Positions 6,525 to 12,075 of a stretch of DNA of 12,075 nt are shown here, piece after piece. The first letter of the stretch is position 1. Each line of letters begins with the position of its first letter. Position numbers and translations under genes: made by a program. Source of the DNA: Anaerolineales bacterium. GTDB taxonomy: Bacteria > Chloroflexota > Anaerolineae > Anaerolineales > UBA6663. The notes beneath the pieces were generated by a model. The model was not told the DNA's origin, ran no database searches, and was given only the letters and a program-made list of their open reading frames with translations. The stretch is from contig JAEURM010000037.1 in the NCBI GenBank assembly GCA_016789245.1, positions 1 through 12,075 of the forward strand. The letters run 5' to 3'.

Positions 6525-7261
6525 GCCGCTTCGCTTATATCCTCCTCACCCTCAGCCTAGCTATGTTGGCGTGCGTGAGCGTGCTTCCGCCGCGCCCAGC
6601 GTTGGAGTGGGATACCTCACCGGAGGCAGTGGTGATTGAAGCCTACGTGGTAGGCGGCATGGTGCCCAGTAACTTCTACGAAAATTACATCCCGGAAGTG
6701 CGCGTGTTTGGCGATGGCCGGATTGTGTGGGTGGAGTGGCAGAGTGGAAGCCGCACGGTGCTAGAGGGCCAGCTCACAGAGGCTGAACTCCGCGCGGTGT
6801 TGGAAGAATTTTCCTCGGCGGGCTTCTTTGGGTGGGAGAATTTTTACGAGCCGGATAGCATGATTTATGATGCGGGTACCGCCTATCTACGTGTGAACTT
6901 GCTTTCCATTAGTAAAAGTGTGGGTGAATACGTGGAGGGTGCGCCCGCCCAGTATGATGTGCTGTGGGCGCGGGTGGCCAACGGCGCGGATGCCACCAGC
7001 ACGCCGTTTGTGCCAGAGAACGGCTATCTCACTGCCACGCCCCTAAATGGCACTGGCTTCACTGCCACGCACACTTGGCCGGAGGAGGCCACCGGCCTGA
7101 AGCTGAGCGAGGTAACGGCTGGCCAGTATGTGCAAGGGGAAGCGCTCGCCACCGCGTGGGCCATCATCAATGAGAATCAATACGCCACAATAGAATCAAG
7201 TGGCGCACTGTATTATATTGCTGTGCAAATCCCCGGCATCTCGTATGAAACGCCGCCATAA
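6521..7261 (+). CDS. Putative lipoprotein of unknown function
   Basis: This 246-residue protein starts with GTG at 6521, overlapping the TGA stop of the preceding gene by four bases (GTGA), which implies translational coupling. The N-terminus MSRFAYILLTLSLAMLAC has a short basic start, a hydrophobic core and Cys18. The box MLAC departs slightly from the usual L-[AS]-[GA]-C lipobox, so lipidation is likely but not certain. The mature part has VRVFGDGRIVWVEW, then a helix-like LTEAELRAVLEEFSSAGFF segment (about residues 87-105), a pattern I associate with uncharacterised lipoproteins but cannot name. The Ser/Thr/Pro-rich stretch near 160-190 may be a flexible segment. It would sit on the outer face of the cytoplasmic membrane. 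Coupling to the GH-A-like gene suggests a shared envelope or glycan role; this is inference. Confidence 0.72.
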   Translation: MSRFAYILLTLSLAMLACVSVLPPRPALEWDTSPEAVVIEAYVVGGMVPSNFYENYIPEVRVFGDGRIVWVEWQSGSRTVLEGQLTEAELRAVLEEFSSAGFFGWENFYEPDSMIYDAGTAYLRVNLLSISKSVGEYVEGAPAQYDVLWARVANGADATSTPFVPENGYLTATPLNGTGFTATHTWPEEATGLKLSEVTAGQYVQGEALATAWAIINENQYATIESSGALYYIAVQIPGISYETPP

Positions 7262-7267
7262 AATTGG

Positions 7268-7347
7268 CAACGGATAAGACTCGGATAAACGGATGCGAGC
7301 GGATGGGCCAAATCCGTTTTATCCGCTTATCCGCGCTTTATCCGTTG
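7268..7347. repeat. Palindrome built on CGGATAA words between convergent genes
   Basis: CAACGGATAA at 7268-7277 pairs with 7338-7347, and CGGATAAACGGAT at 7282-7294 pairs with 7312-7325 with one bulged base. CGGATAA or CGGATG recurs about four times on the left, and its complement about four times on the right. It fills the gap between the convergent lipoprotein and SRPBCC genes, and supplies the TAA stop (7338-7340) and last codons of the latter. It could act as a two-way hairpin for both transcripts; no T-tract is present. Confidence 0.85.
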
Positions 7348-7781
7348 TCTGCCGCTTCCACCGCCTGCTTTAGCCGCGCCAAATGGTCTCCATCTTCTTT
7401 TTTCAGGATACCGGCCACTACGGGCAACAGCAACTTCTTTACGCCGCCTGCCTTCAACTCACACTTTAAGAGCGCACGTGTGCCGCCGCGCTCCGAAGTG
7501 AAGGTGTAGTGATAAAGCGTTTCAATGCCTTCAGTGAAGTTGCGCATGGAGTAAAACTGCGGCGGCTCAAAGCGCATCACTTCTAACTCGGCCTGATGTT
7601 CTTTGCCATTCACCACGCGCGTTTCACGGTAACGCGTGCCTACCGCCACTGAGCCGCTGGTGAGCTTTTCCATGTGCTTAATTTGCGGCATGGCCTTAGG
7701 CGCGTTGGCCGCATCCGTGATAAAGGCAAATACCGCTTCTGGGGTGCGGGCAATCCATTTGGTTTGTTCAAAGCCAATCAT
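7338..7781 (-). CDS. SRPBCC-family (START/Bet v1-like) protein
   Basis: This 147-residue protein resembles polyketide-cyclase/dehydrase-like SRPBCC proteins, a small fold with a deep hydrophobic pocket for lipids or other small ligands. The start IGFEQTKWIARTPEAVFAFITDAANAPKAMPQI is the usual opening of the family: first strand, then helix after a Pro-Glu-x-Val/Phe motif. A C-terminal long helix (about 121-143) with GDHLARLKQAVEAA closes the pocket. Length is typical. The ATG at 7779-7781 has AGGAG (7789-7793) seven bases upstream and overlaps the stop of the AraC-type gene by four bases (ATGA). The pair is therefore probably one operon, and the protein may bind or modify a ligand connected with that regulator. 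No catalytic residues can be identified. Confidence 0.85.
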   Translation of the reverse strand: MIGFEQTKWIARTPEAVFAFITDAANAPKAMPQIKHMEKLTSGSVAVGTRYRETRVVNGKEHQAELEVMRFEPPQFYSMRNFTEGIETLYHYTFTSERGGTRALLKCELKAGGVKKLLLPVVAGILKKEDGDHLARLKQAVEAADNG

Positions 7782-8728
7782 CGCATTGCTCCTGTTGTTG
7801 AATTAAGTTCAATTGGCAAATACACATCGGTGTAGTGAATCTGTAGCTCATCCGTAACGCGGGTGTGGCCGTACACTTCAAACGGCGGCGCGGCACGAAG
7901 AGCATACTTGCCACTCAAAATCTGCGTTTCAAAAAGGTGCGTGTACGTTTCGGCCAGCCGCTCAAAAGTGCCGTAATGCCGCCCCACGGCGTACAATCCG
8001 GCGGAGAGCGTTTGGCATCCCACGCCGCCGTTGGGGCTTCTAAATGCTGGCACTTGCACACCCACATCAAAGCGTTGCTTCTCTGGCGCCGTTACACTGG
8101 GGTCATCTTGCGGAATGCCCAGCAAAAGCGAATCTGTGCCCACCAAGCCGGTGGCCTTGCCCCACGTAAACAACTCTTCCCACAAACCGGCCAATTGGCC
8201 GCCCGGCTCCAACACATTTTCATACGCGCCCACATGCCGCACAAAAGCCACTAGCACGGGCCGCAAGCGTTCCACACGCACGCGCATTTCCGTAGCGCCG
8301 TTGGGCAAAAGTGTGCCCGCTTGCGCGAGGGCGGCGGGCGGCGCGGCTTGGGCTTGCAGTTGCCGTTTGCGGGTGTGGGTGGCGCGCAAAAAATTCTCGC
8401 GGAAGGCGCTGGGCGTTAGCCCAAACTGGCGCATAAACGCCCGCGTAAAGGATTCATGATTCTTGAAGCCGGTCTCCAGCGCAATTTCCAGCACAGTATC
8501 CGCGCCGATTTTGAGCCGATAGGCCGCGCGTTCCAGCCGCAGGCGGCGGATGTACTCTTTTACCGGCTCGCCCACAAACTGCGTAAACATGCGGTGGAAA
8601 TGATGCGGCGAGAAGCCTGCCTGCGCGGCTAAATTTTCCAGCGTCAGTTCAGCTTCCAAATGCGTTTGAATGTGAACGAGTGCGCTCACCAACGCCTGCT
8701 CATACTTTTCATTGGCCGTAAACTTCAT
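7778..8728 (-). CDS. AraC-type transcriptional regulator with GyrI-like effector-binding domain
   Basis: The 316-residue protein has the Rob-like order: DNA-binding domain first, ligand domain second. Residues 8-112 contain two helix-turn-helix units: LTLENLAAQAGFSPHHFHRMF, then TVLEIALETGFKNHESFTRAF and the FGLTPSAFR end typical of AraC/XylS proteins. Residues about 146-312 look like a GyrI/effector-binding domain (MRVRVERLRPVLVAFVRHVG, later GLYAVGRHYGTF and DVYLPIEL). Such domains bind hydrophobic drugs or metabolites. The ATG is at 8726-8728 with only a weak purine run upstream. Its stop overlaps the SRPBCC start, and it diverges from the histidine kinase, with a shared 208-base gap that may hold its operator. 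Target and ligand are unknown. Confidence 0.92.
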   Translation of the reverse strand: MKFTANEKYEQALVSALVHIQTHLEAELTLENLAAQAGFSPHHFHRMFTQFVGEPVKEYIRRLRLERAAYRLKIGADTVLEIALETGFKNHESFTRAFMRQFGLTPSAFRENFLRATHTRKRQLQAQAAPPAALAQAGTLLPNGATEMRVRVERLRPVLVAFVRHVGAYENVLEPGGQLAGLWEELFTWGKATGLVGTDSLLLGIPQDDPSVTAPEKQRFDVGVQVPAFRSPNGGVGCQTLSAGLYAVGRHYGTFERLAETYTHLFETQILSGKYALRAAPPFEVYGHTRVTDELQIHYTDVYLPIELNSTTGAMR

Positions 8729-8886
8729 GGGCCAACTCTACCGCACAAGCGCGGGCGCTTCTTGACTTTTTTTGCTGGAATGGGATGAAAATGGATGAGC
8801 CGCATTGGATTATGCATACCGTTATAATCAGCCTTATCTAAAATAGACAGTATGTGCCTCTGCTGTTTGTTTACTCAGCTACTTTT

Positions 8887-8916
8887 TTGACGCCAACGCT
8901 TTTTTCCTTTTACAAT
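8887..8916 (+). promoter_or_regulatory. Sigma-70-type promoter candidate for the two-component genes
   Basis: TTGACG (8887-8892) and TACAAT (8911-8916) each match five of six consensus bases and are separated by 18 bases. Transcription would begin about 8922-8924, around the GAGAGG ribosome binding site and some 14 bases before the GTG at 8937. The short leader is the main doubt. A second TATAAT at 8823-8828 in the same gap lacks a partner -35 box. Confidence 0.45.
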
Positions 8917-8936
8917 TTTGAGAGGCTTCTAAAGCC

Positions 8937-10346
8937 GTGGATTTTGTTCGCAGTCTCTTCCTTGTCAATCAAGACCTAATCCTGTTTGCATATGGGTTGG
9001 TCTTCTTTGTGCTCGGGCTGGCCATCGCTTTCCAATCACGGCGCAACTCGCGCCTCGATCTGGCCCGTAGCCTGAGTTGGTTGGCCGCGTTCGGCCTCAC
9101 CCACGGCTTTCATGAGTGGGGCGATCTCTTTATCCCACTGCAAGCCACCTATCTCAGCGAGCCAATTATCCAGTTCCTAAATGTCATCCAGTTATCCACC
9201 TTAGCCATTTCGTTTGCCTGTCTATTTGAGTTTGGCGTGACCCTACTCCGGCCGGCCGGACACCTCCGCTGGTTGCACGGAGTCCCGGCTGGGCTACTGC
9301 TTGTGTGGGCCTTCGTGTCCTTCTTCGTTCTGTTGCCCCTCGCACCGAATCTCAACGCGTGGCATCACACAGCCAATGCGCTTGCCCGTTACGGCATCGG
9401 TTTTCCGGGCGGGCTACTGGCCGCCTTTGGCCTGCGCGAACAGACACAGCGCTACATCGCCCCACTCAACGTGCCGCACATTATTCGCATGCTCCGGGTA
9501 GCTGGTGTCACGCTCGCCCTCTACGCCGTTTTCGGTGGGTTGATTGGCCCACTGGTTGATTTCTTCCCCGGCAACTGGCTGAACACCACAACCTTTACCC
9601 GAGTGGTTGGTGTGCCGCCGCTCATTTTCCGTTCACTGATCGGCCTAGTGCTAGCCGTCACGATCATCCGCGCGCTGGAGGTCTTTGAAGTGGAGACGCA
9701 ACGCATGATCGAGGCCATGGAACAACAGCAGATTCTGGCTACCGAACGTGACCGGATTGCGCGGAAATTGCACGATGGCGCCATCCAGACTGTATATACC
9801 GCCGGCCTGTTAGTAGAATCGGCTCACAAACTCTCCGCCGCTACCCCCGACAGTCTCGTGACTCAGCGGCTTGAAAAAGCGGTGGTGGTGCTCAACGATG
9901 CCATCAGTGATTTACGCCGCAACCTGAAAGAGCTACACGCAGTGCCCTCTGACAAACCGCTCGCGGCCGCATTAAGCGCACTGGCCCGCGACCCACGCTT
10001 CAGCTCGCTTATGACCATCACACTTGAACTTGATCTACCCGCCGATGAATCCCTCTCGCCGATGCGCATTGACCACGTGCTGGCAATCGTCCATGAAGCC
10101 TTCTCCAATGTGGCCCGGCATGCACACGCCACTCAGGTGGTGCTCTCGGCCCGCCGTGTTGACGAGCAATTATGTCTGACACTTCACGACAACGGTCAAG
10201 GTCTCAACCCCGAGGCCGTACCCGGATACGGCCTGCGCAATATGCGTGACCGGGCGCGTTTGCTCGGCGGCCAGATTGATATCACAAGCGCCAATGGCAA
10301 AGGCACCACCGTTCGCCTTGAGGTGCCATGGAGCGATGAGGAATGA
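8937..10346 (+). CDS. Sensor histidine kinase, HisKA_3 type, with multi-helix membrane sensor
   Basis: This 469-residue protein senses a signal in the membrane and autophosphorylates a histidine, then passes phosphate to the response regulator encoded next. Residues 1-247 are hydrophobic with about seven membrane helices (near 12-32, 44-60, 76-104, 112-134, 148-166, 184-206, 226-246) and no obvious extracytoplasmic sensing domain. A helical linker (248-270) leads to RDRIARKLHDGAIQ with phospho-acceptor His279 and the following Asp280 typical of NarL-type kinases. The ATPase domain has HEAFSNVARHAHA (Asn391, N box), DNGQGL (D418) and GYGLRNMRDRARLLGG (G box, 430-445). The start is GTG at 8937, with GAGAGG at 8920-8925. 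It overlaps the response regulator by four bases. The signal is not evident. All catalytic boxes are intact. Confidence 0.93.
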   Translation: MDFVRSLFLVNQDLILFAYGLVFFVLGLAIAFQSRRNSRLDLARSLSWLAAFGLTHGFHEWGDLFIPLQATYLSEPIIQFLNVIQLSTLAISFACLFEFGVTLLRPAGHLRWLHGVPAGLLLVWAFVSFFVLLPLAPNLNAWHHTANALARYGIGFPGGLLAAFGLREQTQRYIAPLNVPHIIRMLRVAGVTLALYAVFGGLIGPLVDFFPGNWLNTTTFTRVVGVPPLIFRSLIGLVLAVTIIRALEVFEVETQRMIEAMEQQQILATERDRIARKLHDGAIQTVYTAGLLVESAHKLSAATPDSLVTQRLEKAVVVLNDAISDLRRNLKELHAVPSDKPLAAALSALARDPRFSSLMTITLELDLPADESLSPMRIDHVLAIVHEAFSNVARHAHATQVVLSARRVDEQLCLTLHDNGQGLNPEAVPGYGLRNMRDRARLLGGQIDITSANGKGTTVRLEVPWSDEE

Positions 10347-11008
10347 CTTACAAGATACGCGTTGTGCTGGTGGATGATCACGCCATTGTCCGGCTCGGGT
10401 TGATGACGCTTATCAACGACCAGCCTAATATGGAGGTGGCGGGTGAGGCTGGCACCGCTCACGAAGCGGTACAGCTGATTGAGCGCTTGCGGCCCGATGT
10501 AGTGTTGATGGATATCCGTATGCCGGGCGAGGGCGGTCTTGAGGCAACGCGCCAGATTACCGAGCGCTTTCCGGGCGTCAAGGTAGTGATGCTTACTTCG
10601 TATGCTGACGACGTTCTGCTGGTGCGGGCCATCCGCGCTGGGGCGGTGGGGTATGTGCTAAAGCAAGTTGGCAATGAAGAACTTTTGCGCGCCATTGCCG
10701 CGGCGGCACGCGGTGAAGCCTTGCTTGACCCGAGCACGACGGCCCGATTGTTGGCGCGGGTCCGCGAGACCGAGCGTCAGGCTGAGGCTGATGCCTTCCG
10801 CGACCTTTCCGACCGTGAGCTGGACGTGTTGGCGGAAGTGGTGCTCGGCAAGACGAACGCCGAGATTGGCCGGGCGCTGAACCTGAGCGAAAAGACGGCG
10901 CGCAATTACCTGAGCAATATTCTGGATAAGCTGGGGCTCGCTAACCGCGTTGAGCTGGCCACATACGCCACGGAACATCACCTGCTGGAGCGGATGGGCC
11001 GCAAATAA
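10343..11008 (+). CDS. NarL/LuxR-type response regulator
   Basis: The 221-residue protein is a receiver plus DNA-binding output, expected to be phosphorylated by the kinase encoded just upstream. The receiver (about 4-120) has acidic pair Asp11-Asp12, phospho-acceptor Asp57 in VVLMDIRMPG, Thr85 and Lys107, all as in active receivers. The C-terminal helix-turn-helix (about 155-205) reads LSDRELDVLAEVVLGKTNAEIGRALNLSEKTARNYLSNIL, a standard LuxR-type domain. The ATG at 10343 overlaps the kinase stop (ATGA), with GAGGA directly before it. Its own stop (11006-11008) lies three bases before the terminator hairpin of the opposite operon. DNA targets cannot be deduced, but the adjacent promoter regions, including that of the membrane-protein operon, are candidates. 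Confidence 0.96.
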   Translation: MTYKIRVVLVDDHAIVRLGLMTLINDQPNMEVAGEAGTAHEAVQLIERLRPDVVLMDIRMPGEGGLEATRQITERFPGVKVVMLTSYADDVLLVRAIRAGAVGYVLKQVGNEELLRAIAAAARGEALLDPSTTARLLARVRETERQAEADAFRDLSDRELDVLAEVVLGKTNAEIGRALNLSEKTARNYLSNILDKLGLANRVELATYATEHHLLERMGRK

Positions 11009-11038
11009 AAAAGCCACCCGCTTCGGGAGCGGGTGGCT
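11003..11038 (-). terminator. Intrinsic terminator of the membrane-protein operon
   Basis: Perfect 11-base arms AGCCACCCGCT (11012-11022) and AGCGGGTGGCT (11028-11038) enclose a five-base loop. On the - strand the hairpin is followed by a T-rich run (complement of AAATAAAAA, 11003-11011), the classical arrangement. It is oriented for the small membrane-protein operon. On the + strand it lacks a T-tract but may still block read-through from the response regulator. Confidence 0.92.
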
Positions 11039-11058
11039 AGTTATGAAACTACGCAGGT

Positions 11059-11412
11059 TTACTTCGCGGTGAACAAATCGTAGATGGGAGGGAAGCTACC
11101 GAGCAGGCCGATAGCCAGCAAGACGAACGAGATGGTTGCGGCGCGGCTGAAATTAGTCTCCTTGCCGCGGAAGACGAAGTGCAGGATGACCCACGACAGG
11201 AAGAAGGCCACGATAGAGACACTGGTTTTACCGGAAAGTGGGCCGACGCCCGCATCGAACGTAAGGGCGGTCTTAAGCGCTGGGATGGCTTCTGACAGCG
11301 GGATGATAATCCCGAGCGCCGCAGAGCCAATGCCGCCGGCGAGCATTACGGCCGCTACTGGCCCGTTCGGCTTATCTTCAGTTTGGGGTTGGGAAACGAC
11401 TTTCGTTGCCAT
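11059..11412 (-). CDS. Small membrane protein of unknown function (three helices)
   Basis: This 117-residue protein has a polar N-terminus (1-17) and then three hydrophobic segments: about 18-38 (VAAVMLAGGIGSAALGIIIP), 62-82 (KTSVSIVAFFLSWVILHFVF) and 90-110 (AATISFVLLAIGLLGSFPPI). A single His78 sits in the second helix. The ATG at 11410-11412 is preceded by TAGGAGT, a good ribosome binding site seven bases away. It follows the larger membrane protein by a 39-base gap on the same strand and precedes the terminator, so the two form an operon. No family is recognised. It could be a subunit of a membrane complex with its partner; its size and helix count would also fit other small integral proteins. 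Confidence 0.82.
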   Translation of the reverse strand: MATKVVSQPQTEDKPNGPVAAVMLAGGIGSAALGIIIPLSEAIPALKTALTFDAGVGPLSGKTSVSIVAFFLSWVILHFVFRGKETNFSRAATISFVLLAIGLLGSFPPIYDLFTAK

Positions 11413-11451
11413 GACAATTACTCCTAGAAATTACGTGAAGGTGCTTGGCCC

Positions 11452-11985
11452 TTAGCGGGTGGGCGCAATCTTGTTGATGAAGGCGCCGAAGACGCCAGCG
11501 GCCGCGGCCGCCACGAAGGCGACAACGAAGAAGATCATCAGTGCACGGCGCTCGCCGACTTTCTTGGCCAGAATTGGGCCGTAGTAGGTAACAGCAAAAG
11601 CGACGACTGTGGCGGCGATGGGCGAGAGCCAAGCGACGTGCTCTTTCCACTCCATGCCAAACTTGTGCCATTCGGCTGTGCTCTCGCTGGCGAGCAGGAA
11701 GTAGCGCGGGAAGTTACTGAGGTCAGTGGTGCCCTCCGGCGGCTTCGCGCGGTACCACGGGTAGACGACGTAAGTGCCGGTATAGACCGTGGCCCAAGCG
11801 ACGGCGGCCATCGTCCACAAACCCGCCTTCAAACGCGTCAGCCGTTCCGTAAGGCCGGCGACCGTCACCCACTCCGGCTTCATGCTGTACAGCCCGGCTA
11901 ATCCCCCAGCGAACGCGAGCAGAAATACTGCGCCGAACAGCATGCCATGTGCTACCGTCCAGCCTTCTTTGATTGAGATTTCCAT
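11452..11985 (-). CDS. Four-helix membrane protein with conserved-looking histidines, function unknown
   Basis: The 177-residue protein begins MEISIKEGWTVAHGMLFG at the ATG 11983-11985, which has GGAGGT five bases upstream. A longer frame from 12024 would pass through that site and is rejected. Four membrane helices are visible near 13-33, 51-76, 115-138 and 147-170. Between helices two and three is an aromatic, Trp/Tyr/His-rich loop (YPWYRAKPPEGTTDLSNFPR, then WHKFGMEWKEHVAW). His13, His107 and His116 lie at or near the membrane edge and could bind haem or a quinone, as in b-type membrane cytochromes; this is only a suggestion. It is first in an operon with the three-helix protein. The family is not recognised. 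Confidence 0.84.
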   Translation of the reverse strand: MEISIKEGWTVAHGMLFGAVFLLAFAGGLAGLYSMKPEWVTVAGLTERLTRLKAGLWTMAAVAWATVYTGTYVVYPWYRAKPPEGTTDLSNFPRYFLLASESTAEWHKFGMEWKEHVAWLSPIAATVVAFAVTYYGPILAKKVGERRALMIFFVVAFVAAAAAGVFGAFINKIAPTR

Positions 11986-12075
11986 GATATACCTCCAGAG
12001 AGTGAAAGAGTTTGACGTTGTCACTATAGGCTGAACTACATTGAGGGGGCAGGGGCGGGTGTCCCTGATTCTTTA
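11986..12075. other. Upstream region of the membrane-protein operon
   Basis: These 90 bases hold the ribosome binding site of the 11985 start and, on the - strand, a TATAGT at about 12023-12028 that could be a -10 box, but no convincing -35 partner. A short TGAC-N3-GTCA dyad lies at 12013-12023. A G-rich stretch (12044-12060) follows. No gene is seen. Confidence 0.35.

Noticed and set aside
8823..8828. Perfect TATAAT in the AraC-kinase gap
   Set aside because: No -35-like sequence occurs 16-18 bases upstream (TTGGAT is only 12 away); the TTGACG/TACAAT pair at 8887-8916 is better.
12013..12023. TGAC-N3-GTCA dyad before the membrane-protein operon
   Set aside because: Four-base arms are expected by chance, and no second copy was seen near the other promoters.

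Overview
The window looks like a metagenome-derived contig from a filamentous, Chloroflexota-like bacterium (Anaerolineae-type). This rests on gene style: GH-A-like protein with a proline linker and C-terminal module, EPS glycosyltransferases, a HisKA_3/NarL pair, and phrase-like palindromes between genes. No rRNA or marker phylogeny is available, so the assignment is tentative. There are no tRNA or rRNA genes, CRISPR arrays, insertion sequences or recognisable defence genes. No stretch over 300 bases lacks a gene.

Left edge (1-160): a very GC-rich fragment of a XerC/XerD-type tyrosine recombinase on the + strand runs into an adenylosuccinate synthetase gene (purA) on the - strand. Both proteins lose family resemblance at the same 15-base segment, so this is a chimeric junction, probably an assembly artefact.

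Polysaccharide region (about 140-4706, - strand, read right to left): two GT4-type glycosyltransferases, a polyprenyl-phosphate sugar-1-phosphate transferase and then purA, with 50-60 base gaps. The three sugar genes fit initiation and extension of a lipid-linked exopolysaccharide repeat unit. Diverging from them on the + strand are a clan GH-A-like protein with a proline-rich linker and C-terminal carbohydrate-binding-like module (4851-6524) and a start/stop-overlapping lipoprotein (6521-7261).

Regulator region: a convergent pair on the - strand encodes an AraC-type regulator with a GyrI-like ligand domain (7778-8728), translationally coupled to a small SRPBCC protein (7338-7781). Diverging from it is a two-component system on the + strand: a seven-helix HisKA_3 histidine kinase (8937-10346) and a NarL-type response regulator (10343-11008).

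Right edge: a two-gene - strand operon of small membrane proteins of unknown function (11985 to 11059), ending in a strong intrinsic terminator that abuts the response regulator stop codon.

The most unusual feature is a set of unrelated short words (for example GAATTGGAGAATT, GGCAGATAGC, CGGATAA, CTTGGCGTGCTTGGCG). They are iterated and arranged as inverted repeats in four intergenic gaps, where they supply stop codons, C-terminal residues and one ribosome binding site. Similar words also appear inside both glycosyltransferase reading frames. No clear new multi-gene system was found.
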